Source: Pokkaliibacter sp046614695 (GTDB lineage Bacteria; Pseudomonadota; Gammaproteobacteria; Pseudomonadales; Balneatricaceae). From it: a stretch of DNA of 64,000 bases. The notes beneath the pieces were generated by a model. That model saw only the letters and a list, made by a program, of their open reading frames with translations, did no database searches and was not told the origin of the DNA. The translations under genes were made by a program, and so were the position numbers. Location: contig NZ_JBKKHQ010000021.1 of NCBI RefSeq assembly GCF_046614695.1, positions 1 to 64,000 of the forward strand, given 5' to 3'. Of this stretch, positions 1-8,770 are shown piece after piece. How positions within the stretch are numbered: the stretch's first letter is position 1; each line of letters starts with the position of its first letter.

Positions 1-18
1 CCCACTCCACCAGAGCCA

Positions 19-50
19 CAAAAAAGGGATCCTCAAATGAGGATCCCTTT
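19..50 (-). terminator. Rho-independent terminator of the diguanylate cyclase gene
   Basis: A perfect 12-bp stem (23-34 with 39-50) closes a 4-nt AAAT loop. An A-run at 19-25 becomes a U-run in the leftward transcript. It lies about 75 bp beyond the stop codon of the leftward GGDEF gene. Confidence 0.85.
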
Positions 51-126
51 ATGATCAAAAACTATGGGACAGCAGTGACCCGAGGGTCGCCTTAGTTGTC
101 TTTGAGCACAGCCCGTTATCTGACCA

Positions 127-1725
127 TCAGCTGCGCAGGGATTCGCTGATGCACTCGGTATCCAGCCGCTGAATACGGTTACGGCCGCTTTCCTTGGCTT
201 CGTACAGGGCCTTGTCGGCACGGGACAGCATGTCGCTGACACGGTCTTCACTGTTGAGGTTAGCGATACCGATACTGACCGTCAGCGGGATGCTCTCAGC
301 CTGCCAGGGCGTTGGGTTTTCCTGAATCATGATGCGCAGACGCTCCATCAGGATCATCGCTTCCTCGGCGCGCGTTTCAGGCAGCACCATGATGAATTCT
401 TCACCGCCCAGACGGGCCAGAATGTCACTGTTACGCTTGTTCTTGCCGAGCAGCTTGGCGACGTGCACCAGTACCGCATCACCCGCGCCATGGCCAAGGG
501 TATCGTTGATACGCTTGAAGAAGTCGAGGTCGAGAATCGCCAGCGTCAGTGGACGGCGGTAACGCTTGGAGCGGTTCCACTCATCATCCAGCAGGGCATT
601 GAGCTTACGACGGTTATACAGGCCAGTCAGCGGATCTTCACCCGCCATTGCTTCCAGCTGGGCATTAATCATTTCCAGCTTGGCCTGGTTGGCCTTCAGG
701 GCTCGCTCGCCGGCGCGGCTGCGGCGCAGGTAAACCAGCGTACTGGCAATCGCGATCGCGAGCAGCAGGGAGCCAATAGCGGCGATCAGCAGGTGGACCT
801 TGTGCTGGGTATCGAAAGCGGCGAATTCGTTCAGGCGGTTATAGACGATGCCTTCAAAATCATTGGCATCGCTCGGACGACGATCCAGCAGGGCTGAGGT
901 CTCATCATCGCCCAGCGTCCAGAGGTTGTGGCCGCCGAAGATGCCACTCAGCTGTAAATGCAGGGGATTAAAGCCCGCGCGCTGGTATTCCTTGAGCAGA
1001 TCATCGCGAGGCATGGTCTGCAGGCGCGAGTCCGGCATGGTGTTGAGCAGGTAGTCAGAATTGGAGGACATGATGACCAGACCATTGGGGTCGGTGACCA
1101 GCATGTTCTCCAGCGGTACCCACTTCACGAGGCTGGCGACATCAATCTCAAGGCCGACGACACCAATGACCTGACCGTTCTCCTGCACCGGGGCCGAGAA
1201 ATAGAAGCCAGGCACCAGAGTCGTTACACCAATACCGAACTGATGACCCAGATTGCCTTTGATGGATTCACGGAAATAGTTGCGATAGGCGAAATTCTGC
1301 CCAATAAGGGATTCCGGGGCGCGGAAATTACTGGTCGCAATGGTATTACCCTGGGTATCCATCAGCCAGATCATGTCGACACCGAGGTTGCCGGCGATGG
1401 TTTCCAGATACTGATCAACGCGATCCTGCATCTGGTAACGGCTGGGACGGCCTTGTAGCGCATCCTGAACGTTGCGGCTTTCAGCGACGACCTGAGGCAG
1501 GTTACTGAGCTGATGCAGGCTTCGGTCCAGCTCGTTAATCAGAGAATTCAGGCGGGTTTGCAGCTGCTTGTTCTGCGCTTCAACGTAGTCGTTGCGCACA
1601 CTGCTGTCATAGTTGCTGATGAGCAACCAGAGCACCGCAAACAAGGGAATAAACAGCGCCACAGAAATCGCCGCGATACTGATGGGTGTCGCGGTGGGTT
1701 TGGAAATCAGTGCATCGTCAGTCAT
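127..1725 (-). CDS. Membrane-anchored diguanylate cyclase with periplasmic Cache-type sensor
   Basis: Predicted to make cyclic di-GMP from two GTP in response to an extracytoplasmic signal. The 532 residues read: short cytoplasmic start, TM1 at about 15-37, a roughly 270-residue periplasmic region resembling a double-Cache sensor, TM2 at about 307-330, then a C-terminal GGDEF domain. The active-site motif is intact (RLGGEEF). An RxxD product-inhibition site (RNSD) lies just upstream at the canonical spacing, so feedback inhibition by c-di-GMP is likely. The domain also has the usual DPLTGLYNRR opening and the DLDFFKRINDTLGH substrate segment. It stands alone as a leftward unit with its own terminator, so the ligand cannot be guessed from neighbours. 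Confidence 0.9.
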   Translation of the reverse strand: MTDDALISKPTATPISIAAISVALFIPLFAVLWLLISNYDSSVRNDYVEAQNKQLQTRLNSLINELDRSLHQLSNLPQVVAESRNVQDALQGRPSRYQMQDRVDQYLETIAGNLGVDMIWLMDTQGNTIATSNFRAPESLIGQNFAYRNYFRESIKGNLGHQFGIGVTTLVPGFYFSAPVQENGQVIGVVGLEIDVASLVKWVPLENMLVTDPNGLVIMSSNSDYLLNTMPDSRLQTMPRDDLLKEYQRAGFNPLHLQLSGIFGGHNLWTLGDDETSALLDRRPSDANDFEGIVYNRLNEFAAFDTQHKVHLLIAAIGSLLLAIAIASTLVYLRRSRAGERALKANQAKLEMINAQLEAMAGEDPLTGLYNRRKLNALLDDEWNRSKRYRRPLTLAILDLDFFKRINDTLGHGAGDAVLVHVAKLLGKNKRNSDILARLGGEEFIMVLPETRAEEAMILMERLRIMIQENPTPWQAESIPLTVSIGIANLNSEDRVSDMLSRADKALYEAKESGRNRIQRLDTECISESLRS

Positions 1726-2154
1726 GCAGCGTCCCTTGTCTTATGGGGTAGAGGGTGGACATCACAGGATCACCCACTCCTTTTGTTTTCAGTTTGCCAC
1801 AACTGTGGTCGCAGAATGCTGATAATAATCGGCACTTATCCGTCAGTCTGAAAATATCAGGAAAAATTACTCTGTCTTCCTGTCAGTAACCGTGATGCTT
1901 TGGTCTCTCACGGTAACGGATTACCGAAGTGCACGCTGCGTTAAAAAATTTTTACATCTATAGCGTAGACCAGTCCGCCACTTCTACTAAGGCTGCCGAC
2001 CGGGCTTTTTATGATTTCAGCCTGTTATGACTGCACGCCTTTGCAGAACCCGCTTGAGGTTGATTGCACTGGGACGGTATATGCATAGAATGACGTCGCG
2101 CCACGAGCGCGGTTCCTGTTTTGATCCGCCAGGCGGACACGGCGTCGGGAGTGA
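1726..2154. other. Divergent intergenic region between the GGDEF gene and corA
   Basis: About 430 bases with no credible gene. It holds a small palindrome with a tetraloop (CGGTAA-CGGA-TTACCG, 1911-1926) and an AT-rich stretch at 1943-1965. A -10-like TAGAAT sits at 2086-2091 without a good -35 partner. These suggest promoters for both flanking genes, but no regulator site can be named. Confidence 0.4.
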
Positions 2155-3108
2155 ATGAACATGATTACCGCTTACTATCTTCAAGGCTCTGCTCTGCACA
2201 TGAAAGAGCTGAGCGTGCGTGAATCCCTGCCCGAAACCGTGCTGTGGGTGGATGCCTTTGAGCCCAACGATGCCGAGCGTGAATGGCTCTCAACGTTCTA
2301 TCAGGAAGAGATGCCGGATCAGGAAGACCTGAACGAGATTGAGGCATCCTCCCGTTTCTACATGGACCAGGACGGCCTGCATATTCACTCGCTGTTTCCG
2401 CACCGGGTGGGTAAGGAGCTGCGTGGCGTTAACGTGTCTTTCAACCTGCGTGAGCACATGCTCTTCACCGTGCGTGAAGAAGACATCGGCCTGATTCGCC
2501 TGTTCCGCAACTATGTCCGTCAGCACCGCATCAGTGTGCGCGATCCCATGGAAGTGCTGGTGCACCTCTTCAACCTCAAGGTCGATTACCTTTCGGATCT
2601 GCTGGAGGATGTTTACACCGTGCTGGAGAAAGCCTCACAGCAGGTGTTCGAGGATGAAGAGCTGGATGACATGCTGCGCCTCATTACCATGCAGGAAGAT
2701 GCTAACGGCAAGATCCGCCTGAGCCTGCTGGATACCCAGCGCTCCCTGCGTTTCCTGCAGCGCTACACCAACGAGCAGCTGGACAAGGACGCCAAGAAAG
2801 AGATCAAGGAGATGCTGGCGGATATCGAATCCCTGCTGCCGCATACCCAGTTTCTGTTCGACAAGATCAACTTCCTGCTGGATGCGGCCATGAGCTTCAC
2901 CGGCCTGCAGCAGAACAAGATCATCAAAATCTTCTCCGTTGCCGCAGTTATCTTCCTGCCACCAACGCTGATCGCCAGTATTTACGGCATGAACTTTGAC
3001 TCCATGCCGGAGCTGCACACGGATTTTGGCTACCCGCTGGCCATCGGCATGATGCTCGCCAGTGCCTTTGGTACCTACTTCTTCTTCAAGCGCAAAGGCT
3101 GGCTCTGA
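2155..3108 (+). CDS. corA: CorA magnesium/cobalt transport protein
   Basis: Homopentameric inner-membrane Mg2+ channel, also passing Co2+ and Ni2+. The length (317 aa) equals that of Escherichia coli CorA (316). The signature YGMNF is at residues 277-281, at the end of TM1 (about 256-277). TM2 (about 293-311) is followed by a short basic tail (KRKGW). The large acidic N-terminal cytoplasmic funnel carries the conserved IEASSRFYxDxDGLHIHSLF segment. A second ATG lies two codons downstream; the first is used because of the GGGAG stretch just upstream. The gene is monocistronic and ends at a hairpin terminator. Confidence 0.95.
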   Translation: MNMITAYYLQGSALHMKELSVRESLPETVLWVDAFEPNDAEREWLSTFYQEEMPDQEDLNEIEASSRFYMDQDGLHIHSLFPHRVGKELRGVNVSFNLREHMLFTVREEDIGLIRLFRNYVRQHRISVRDPMEVLVHLFNLKVDYLSDLLEDVYTVLEKASQQVFEDEELDDMLRLITMQEDANGKIRLSLLDTQRSLRFLQRYTNEQLDKDAKKEIKEMLADIESLLPHTQFLFDKINFLLDAAMSFTGLQQNKIIKIFSVAAVIFLPPTLIASIYGMNFDSMPELHTDFGYPLAIGMMLASAFGTYFFFKRKGWL

Positions 3109-3144
3109 GGGATTAATTCACCCTCAGACTTGGCCTGACCCGGG

Positions 3145-3172
3145 AGTGGTTATAAAATAGCCACTTTTATTT
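3145..3172 (+). terminator. Terminator downstream of corA
   Basis: An 8-bp stem (3145-3152 with 3158-3165, one G-U wobble) with a TAAAA loop is followed by a T-rich run. It separates corA from the hrp-box promoter of the next gene. Confidence 0.7.
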
Positions 3173-3183
3173 ACGGCTGAGTG

Positions 3184-3211
3184 GGAACCCAAAATGAACC
3201 GGTGCCACTTA
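3184..3211 (+). promoter_or_regulatory. Perfect hrp box (HrpL ECF-sigma promoter)
   Basis: The sequence is GGAACC, 15 bases, then CCACTTA, an exact match to the hrp-box consensus GGAACC-N15/16-CCACNNA known from Pseudomonas syringae and Erwinia. Transcription would start near 3217, about 27 bases before the ATG at 3244, which has a strong ribosome binding site. Strand, distance and match are all as expected for a functional promoter. HrpL itself is not in the window. Confidence 0.75.
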
Positions 3212-3243
3212 TCACGTAACTTGTTGCGCTGGGAGGAGTAAAC

Positions 3244-3735
3244 ATGAGCTATATGCGCACTTATACCACGATGGAACTCTTCATGATTCAGAGTGGTTAT
3301 CTGCGTCCCCAGAACGTGGACGGCGCAGAAATGGAACGTAACCGTGGCCTGTTTCGCTCCTCCAATGGCAGCGGCATGGTACGTTGGCTGCCTGCCGGGG
3401 TATCGCGCTTTTACTTCTATGCGCCGGTCAAAACCCTGGAGCGTACTGCCGATGGTCGTATCGTGGCCAAAGAAATTGTGACCATGTCCGGTCAGCAGGC
3501 GCATACCTCTCAGCCGGTGGAAATGCCCAAAGCCGACAACACGATTTCTGCTCCACCGCAGTCGACGCAAACCTCCTCTGCTTCACAGACGATTTCTGTG
3601 GATTACCAGAGCACCATTCCTAACTTCTTCGAGATGGAAGAGAAGAAAAGCGGCAGCATCGAGCTGGGCGGTTCTTCCCGTGACGAAGACGATGATGAAT
3701 ACAAGGTTAGCAAGAAGTCCCGCTCACTCTGGTAA
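3244..3735 (+). CDS. Unknown 163-aa protein, candidate member of an Hrp (type III secretion) regulon
   Basis: I do not recognise the family. The start is fixed by a strong Shine-Dalgarno sequence (GGGAGGAG, 5 bases before ATG) and by the perfect hrp box 32 bases upstream. Residues 1-85 look folded and contain aromatic runs (RFYFYAPVKTLER). Residues 85-125 are Ser/Thr/Gln/Pro-rich and probably disordered. The C terminus is highly charged, with an acidic DEDDDE patch followed by a basic KVSKKSRS tail. There is no signal peptide and no membrane helix. An intrinsic terminator follows directly, so it is a single-gene unit. An effector, harpin-like, chaperone or regulatory role is possible; only the promoter ties it to secretion. 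Confidence 0.7.
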   Translation: MSYMRTYTTMELFMIQSGYLRPQNVDGAEMERNRGLFRSSNGSGMVRWLPAGVSRFYFYAPVKTLERTADGRIVAKEIVTMSGQQAHTSQPVEMPKADNTISAPPQSTQTSSASQTISVDYQSTIPNFFEMEEKKSGSIELGGSSRDEDDDEYKVSKKSRSLW

Positions 3736-3760
3736 GTCGCGACCTCTCCTGATTCCATAG

Positions 3761-3789
3761 AAAAAGCCCGGCGATTGCCGGGCTTTTTT
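3761..3789 (+). terminator. Intrinsic terminator between the 163-aa gene and cfa
   Basis: A perfect 12-bp stem (3761-3772 with 3777-3788) with a GATT loop ends in a T-run. The A-run on the left arm also gives some U-run for leftward transcripts, so it may serve the convergent cfa gene. Confidence 0.88.
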
Positions 3790-3988
3790 GTTGCTTCTGA
3801 AACTCTGAGCGGAGTGATCGCCCTCACCGCCCGGTCTGTTCAGAGTGATTTCTGGTTATTGCTCTCTCATCAAAACCATCTCGGTCTTTTTTTGCACGGC
3901 TTGGGGAAAAGCTTTTACAGGCTTTTCTCGCTGCCGTGTCTGTCATTATCTATGCCTGCTCCCGGTGGAGAGGCTGTTTCAGTCTTAC

Positions 3989-5209
3989 TTATCGTGGGCT
4001 GTGATAGCGGCTCATGGGCTGCTGACGTTTGCGCAGGACCACCTGATAGAGCTGCAGGGAGCGGGCGCGAAAGGCACCGGCACAGCTTTTCAGGTAGTAG
4101 GTCCACATCCGGTAGAAACGCTCGTCATACTGGTCTTTCAGCTGCGGCCAGGCCGCCTCGAAGCGCTCAAACCAGGCCATCAGGGTGCGGTCATAGTCCG
4201 GGCCAAAGTTGTGCACATCCTCCATCACAAAATATGGCTCGCAGGCATCAGAGATCTGACCCAGTGACGGAATCGCGCCATTACGGAAGATGTATTTGTG
4301 AATCCAGGGGTCGGTGCCGAGCTGGGAGGTATCACTGCCGATGGTGTGCAAAACGAAGATGCCATCATCTTTCATCAGGCGATGAGCAGAGGACAGATAA
4401 GTGTCGTAGTTCTTCTGGCCAACATGCTCGAACATGCCGATGGAAACCAGCTTGTCGAACTGACCTTCCAGGCTGCGATAATCCATCAGTTCGATATTGA
4501 CCGGCAGACCGGCACAGCGTTCATCGGCGAGGGCTTTTTGCTCTTTGGAGATGGTGATACCGGTGACGTTGACACCGTAATCACGGGCGGCCAGTTCGGC
4601 GAAACTGCCCCAGCCACAACCGATCTCAAGCACATTTTCGCCGGGCTTGAGCTGCGCCTTGCGACAGATCAGATCCAGCTTGGCTTTTTGTGCTTCATGC
4701 AGGTTATCCGCGCTGTTCCAGTAACCGCAGGAGTAGGCCATGGTCTCATCCAGCATCGCCTGATAGAGATCATTACCCGCATCATAGTGCTGTTCGCCCA
4801 CCTGAAAGGCACGGCGCACCGACTGCATATTGAACATGCGTGCCATCAGCCAGTGTTTAACGAATACCCAGCGGCCCGTCAGCTTCTTCTCCAGCTGAGC
4901 ACTGACCGCGCGACTGATCAGCTCATCCAGCTGCTCACATTCCCACCAGCCATCCATATAGGCTTCACCGATACCGAGCGTGCCTTCACGGAAAACGCGG
5001 TAATAAACGTCAGGGTTACGTACCTGCGGATCCCAGGAGTTGGGGCCATTGAGGGTGATACCGGCCATTTCCAGCTGACTAGCCAGCCACTTTTCCATCT
5101 GTTGGGTGGATGTCTTGCGGGTACCGGCATGATTGGCGGTCGTGCTGCTACTGCTCGCGGTTGCGGCGGCGTCTATACCTTTCTCTAACTGTTCAGCGCT
5201 AGCTGCCAT
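3989..5209 (-). CDS. cfa: Cyclopropane-fatty-acyl-phospholipid synthase
   Basis: Transfers a methylene group from S-adenosylmethionine to cis double bonds of membrane phospholipid acyl chains, a stationary-phase and stress modification. It has the SAM-binding motif VLEIGCGWG (about residues 193-201) and family blocks such as EAYMDGWWE, QHYDAGNDLY, CGYW and EHVGQKNY. I chose the ATG at 5209 (406 aa) over an upstream ATG at 5242 because GGGAGAG lies just before it. E. coli Cfa has 382 residues; the extra length is a Ser/Ala/Thr-rich leader of about 40 residues. A 690-bp gap upstream leaves room for growth-phase control, but no site is recognised. Confidence 0.93.
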   Translation of the reverse strand: MAASAEQLEKGIDAAATASSSSTTANHAGTRKTSTQQMEKWLASQLEMAGITLNGPNSWDPQVRNPDVYYRVFREGTLGIGEAYMDGWWECEQLDELISRAVSAQLEKKLTGRWVFVKHWLMARMFNMQSVRRAFQVGEQHYDAGNDLYQAMLDETMAYSCGYWNSADNLHEAQKAKLDLICRKAQLKPGENVLEIGCGWGSFAELAARDYGVNVTGITISKEQKALADERCAGLPVNIELMDYRSLEGQFDKLVSIGMFEHVGQKNYDTYLSSAHRLMKDDGIFVLHTIGSDTSQLGTDPWIHKYIFRNGAIPSLGQISDACEPYFVMEDVHNFGPDYDRTLMAWFERFEAAWPQLKDQYDERFYRMWTYYLKSCAGAFRARSLQLYQVVLRKRQQPMSRYHSPR

Positions 5210-5898
5210 TTCACTCTCCCATCCATAGCCTAAGTCTGGCACGTGATACCTGCCTCATGCGGCAGGCCGAGACCTGCGTGTGCAGGCGTGAAAGATTGGT
5301 GATGTCGCGGTTCATCGTCGATGTGCAGAGGAGGTCAGCGACCATCACAGGCGGTTCGACGTAAACCTGCTATTGGACGACTCGGGCAGGAAGCTGTGAG
5401 AAGCGCTCAGTGAGTCGAAACAACAGGGGCATCGGGAATCCAGCAAAAGCTGCGCCACTGCAGGCGCGAAGATTCCTTCCCAAGGCTTTTGGGACAGCGA
5501 TTTTTTCATTTCAAGAGATGCCGGAAAGGTGACATTTGTTTGCAAAAATCACTGAACCGCATCGAATTTTGGCGCTATTGGTTAAGTGGCTGATTTACAA
5601 CAAATTTTCTATCAAGTGATGGAATAGAAGGCCTTTATACCGCCAATGTGCACAACAGATTATTGTCATGAGCGCAACGCTCAAGGCTTTCAGACGACGG
5701 CTGTTTTTTTAATGGAACCAAAAGGGGGTGGTTCATTGTGGTGAACATCGGAGGAGGCAATGCACTATGGCTGTGCTCAGCAGGCGAACTCTGATTGAAA
5801 CCGTAACAGAGGGCGACGGATGCCGAAGACAGATCCGCTATACTGGTCGTCAATTTAGCGAGTAGTCGGATGTCATTCGTCACAGGAGTCTGATCAGG
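5210..5898. other. Long intergenic region upstream of cfa and the DUF5924-like gene
   Basis: Nearly 690 bases between divergent genes. Short leftward reading frames here have no credible ribosome binding site or recognisable sequence. The stretch around 5520-5640 is noticeably AT-rich and may hold the cfa promoter. I see no RNA gene or long repeat. Confidence 0.4.
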
Positions 5899-6924
5899 AT
5901 GATCGCGCAGAGCCGGGAGTGGTTACAGCACTGGATTGCCAAGGGCGCCGCTATTATTCAGCGGTTTCCGAGGCTGATTGCGCTTTTTGGTTTTGTCTCG
6001 GGGATAGCGAGCTTCTTTCTGGTGGACCGTCAGCACGGCGCTGGAAAAATCATGGCGGTGGTGATGATCGTCACCTGGCTGTGGCTGATGCTGGAGAACA
6101 TCCTCACGCAGACTCTCGCCAAACGCTTTGGCCTCTTTCTGCCGCCGCCGCTACTGCGTTACGTCACGCAGCTGATCCATCAGGAAAGCCTGTTTTTCGT
6201 TCTTCCCTTCTTTGCCATTACCACCAGCTGGAACTCCGGTCAGGCGGTCTTTACCGGGCTTCTAGGCGCAGCAGCGCTGATTTCCATTATCGACCCGCTC
6301 TATTACCACTGGCTGAGTACCAAGCGCGCGCTATTTCTGGCGTATCACAATCTGGCGCTGTTTGCGGTGATGCTCACTGCTTTGCCGCTGATTGTTCACC
6401 TGAATACTGCCGAATCCTACTTGCTGGCACTGGTAATGACGCTGCTGGTGTCGCTGCCAAGCCGTCTGGTCTCCATTCCCATTACTTCGCCACGGCGCTG
6501 GCTGATGGCGCTGAGTATGACCGCCGTCGTCGGCATCGCTGGTGTTGTGCTGCGTCCCTGGGTGCCACCGGCAACCCTGTGGATGAATCAGGTAGCGATT
6601 ACCACCTCGATGAATAATGACCGTCGTGATCCCGGCAAAGGCATCAAAAGCCTGACCGAAAGCGAGCTGCGACAGCAAGGCCTGTATGCCTTCACCGCCA
6701 TCAATGCGCCTCAGGGTCTGGATGAAAAGGTCTTTCACGTCTGGAAGCATGAGGGGCATACGGTCGACCGCATCGCTCTGGAAATTCATGGCGGGCGCAA
6801 GCAGGGCTATCGTGCCTGGACTCATAAGAGCAACTTCCCTGAGGACGTGAAAGGGAAATGGAAGGTCCAGGTTGTGACCGAAGGCGGTCAGATTATCGGC
6901 ACCCTGCGCTTTGAAGTGCGCTAG
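5899..6924 (+). CDS. Inner-membrane protein with C-terminal DUF2914-like domain (DUF5924 type)
   Basis: The function is unknown. The first two-thirds contain about six to seven hydrophobic segments (for example residues 25-42, 48-70 and 95-115) typical of the DUF5924 membrane family. From about residue 215 a soluble domain resembles DUF2914, with the pattern EKVFHVWKHEG ... DRIALEIHGGR and a final GKWKVQVVTEGGQIIGTLRFEV strand region. That domain is often extracytoplasmic and sometimes fused to metalloprotease-like proteins. The gene is followed after 29 bases by a sugar acetyltransferase with a strong ribosome binding site, so the two are probably cotranscribed. Confidence 0.75.
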   Translation: MIAQSREWLQHWIAKGAAIIQRFPRLIALFGFVSGIASFFLVDRQHGAGKIMAVVMIVTWLWLMLENILTQTLAKRFGLFLPPPLLRYVTQLIHQESLFFVLPFFAITTSWNSGQAVFTGLLGAAALISIIDPLYYHWLSTKRALFLAYHNLALFAVMLTALPLIVHLNTAESYLLALVMTLLVSLPSRLVSIPITSPRRWLMALSMTAVVGIAGVVLRPWVPPATLWMNQVAITTSMNNDRRDPGKGIKSLTESELRQQGLYAFTAINAPQGLDEKVFHVWKHEGHTVDRIALEIHGGRKQGYRAWTHKSNFPEDVKGKWKVQVVTEGGQIIGTLRFEVR

Positions 6925-6953
6925 GCCAAGCGATCAAAGGACAGGAGGTCAGC

Positions 6954-7544
6954 ATGAAGGAACTGGAAAAAGCCGCAGCCGGGCAACTCTACGATGCCAA
7001 CTTCGATGAAGAGACGTTGCAGCTGCGCGCCCATGCCAAGATGCAGTTATTCCATCTGAACCAGACGCCGCCGGATCAGGTCGCCCGCCGCGAGAGTTTA
7101 TTGAGGTCTCTGCTGGGCAAGGTCGGCGACGGCTTTGTGATCGAAGGGCCGTTCTATTGTGATTACGGTTTCAATATCGATATTGGTGATGGCTTCTACG
7201 CCAATGTGAACCTGACCATTCTCGACGGTGCGCCTGTGCGGATTGGTAATAACGTCTTTCTTGGTCCCAATGTCGGTCTGCATACGGCTGGGCACCCGCT
7301 GGATGTGGCGCAGCGCAATCAGGGGCTTGAGTATGCCCGGCCTATTCATATTGCCGATGATGTCTGGCTTGGTGCCGGTGTGCAGGTGCTTCCGGGAGTC
7401 AGTATTGGCCAAGGCACAGTGATTGGTGCTGGCAGTGTGGTCACGAAATCAATACCCGCAGGCGTTGTGGCTGCAGGCAATCCCTGCCGGGTACTGCGGC
7501 CGATTGAGACCACCGATATTTCAGCTAACCCAACGTCAGCGTAA
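6954..7544 (+). CDS. maa: Sugar O-acetyltransferase (maltose/galactoside acetyltransferase family)
   Basis: Left-handed beta-helix acyltransferase that moves acetyl from acetyl-CoA to a sugar hydroxyl; cytoplasmic trimer. At 196 aa it matches Maa/LacA/NodL in length. An N-terminal helical Maa cap (KAAAGQLYDANFDEETLQLR) precedes hexapeptide repeats from about residue 58. The catalytic-type His lies in HTAGHPLD (residues 110-117). The end has the usual VVTKSIPAGVVAAGNPCRVLRPI. The ATG follows a near-perfect AGGAGGT sequence. The natural acceptor is not predictable from sequence. Confidence 0.88.
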   Translation: MKELEKAAAGQLYDANFDEETLQLRAHAKMQLFHLNQTPPDQVARRESLLRSLLGKVGDGFVIEGPFYCDYGFNIDIGDGFYANVNLTILDGAPVRIGNNVFLGPNVGLHTAGHPLDVAQRNQGLEYARPIHIADDVWLGAGVQVLPGVSIGQGTVIGAGSVVTKSIPAGVVAAGNPCRVLRPIETTDISANPTSA

Positions 7545-8017
7545 GTGTGGGCGTTATTAGAGACAAAAAATTGCTCGTGTCAGGTCGTCCGTGTAGGCGG
7601 GTATAAAGCTGAAAGCCCAGATGGTGCAAGAGCTTAGGGGGCTTTGATCTGCCTGCGAGCCATGTAAATTATGGGCTAGGAACCACATAGGGACGTCGCT
7701 TTGGGTCTTGGGCAGCTGCTTGTTTGCGGTGCTCACAGTGGCGTTCCTGATTGCTGCGTTGCGGCTGCCCTTGCCATCATCGCATTGGCCGCCGGGCAGA
7801 TTGAGTAGGAACAACACCGCTGCTAAAATAACGCCGTCGAAAAAGGCAGACTTGGTTTGGTAAGCCCAAGTCCTTTCGGAAACGAAAGCTCTGTCTCCTG
7901 CCATCGCAAGGGACCCCACGACGAACACCCGATGCCGTTTTGGCATCTTCTGTTCGTCCGTGTGGCTCCTCACTTCGATGGAATCGCTCCGGTCGAACAC
8001 CGACAAAGGAGCGTTCC
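7545..8017. promoter_or_regulatory. 473-bp region with structured leader upstream of the SDR-efflux pair
   Basis: No convincing gene. Two hairpins stand out before the SDR start. One is CTTTCG-GAAA-CGAAAG, a GNRA tetraloop (7873-7888). The other is a two-part stem in which 7920-7926 pairs with 7952-7958 around an inner GATGCC/GGCATC stem (7931-7947). They lie 60-145 bases before the ATG at 8018 and are probably in the 5' untranslated RNA, suggesting post-initiation control. I do not recognise a known riboswitch class. Confidence 0.45.
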
Positions 8018-8770
8018 ATGCAAACACTTTCCCATGTATCCCGTACGGCGCTGATCACGGGCGTCAGTCGTTCGCAAGGCCTTGGCTTCGCGGTTGCCAG
8101 ACAGCTAGCCGAACTGAACTATCACGTCATCCTTACGGCGAGGAACCCGAGCCAGGCAGAACAGCTTGCCGCGCAATTGCGCGAAGAAGGCCATGCGGCG
8201 ACTGCACTGCGTCTCGATCTGACCGACCGGTCCGGCATCTTCAAAGCTGCCGGCCACCTCGCTCTGACGATCAATCATCTGGACCTGCTGGTGAACAACG
8301 CCAGCACTATGCCCGACTTCAATACGTGCTCGGTACTGGAGGTCAATTTCGATGAACTGCAATCCGCGTTCGAGGTGAATGTATTCGGTTGCTGGTGCCT
8401 GACCCAGGCCCTGCTGCCGCTGCTGCGGCGGGCACCAGCTGCACGCATCGTCAATGTCACGAGCGCGGCGACACGTCAGGTAGAAGCTCCTGGCCCCGGC
8501 ACCTTCTTTTCACCTGCCTATTCTTTTGCCAAATACGCTGTCAACGCACTGACGGCGACCCTGGCCACGGCCCTTGCTGATACGTCGATCCTCGTCAATG
8601 CTGTCGATCCGGGAGCGGTCGCCACCCATCCCGAACGCGGCGATGATGCCAACGATCTGCCTCCGGCCGAAGCCGCCAAGGGCATTGTCTGGGCTGCCAC
8701 GCTGGGCGCCGATGGCCCCACTGGCGGCGTCTTCCACGATCGCCAGCCCGTGCAAACGATATCGCAATGA
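8018..8770 (+). CDS. Short-chain dehydrogenase/reductase upstream of a TetA-like pump
   Basis: A 250-aa classical SDR, NAD(P)-dependent, substrate unknown. The Rossmann motif is TGVSRSQGLG (about residues 14-23), the NNAG-type motif is NNAS, and the catalytic residues are Ser149 with Tyr168-x3-Lys172 (YSFAK). The ATG at 8018 has AAGGAG seven bases upstream; an in-frame extension to 7940 has no such support. The stop codon overlaps the start of the efflux gene (ATGA), so translation is coupled. An SDR paired with a drug pump may modify the compound exported, but this is inference. There is no divergent tetR gene. Confidence 0.85.
   Translation: MQTLSHVSRTALITGVSRSQGLGFAVARQLAELNYHVILTARNPSQAEQLAAQLREEGHAATALRLDLTDRSGIFKAAGHLALTINHLDLLVNNASTMPDFNTCSVLEVNFDELQSAFEVNVFGCWCLTQALLPLLRRAPAARIVNVTSAATRQVEAPGPGTFFSPAYSFAKYAVNALTATLATALADTSILVNAVDPGAVATHPERGDDANDLPPAEAAKGIVWAATLGADGPTGGVFHDRQPVQTISQ

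Noticed and set aside
5345..5883. Two short leftward frames (66 and 82 codons) between cfa and the DUF5924-like gene.
   Set aside because: No ribosome binding site, no recognisable sequence and unlikely composition.
7557..8058. Leftward frames of 156 and 93 codons opposite the efflux leader, checked as a possible tetR.
   Set aside because: No helix-turn-helix or TetR-like sequence, and they overlap the SDR ribosome binding site. Probably spurious, possibly gene remnant.
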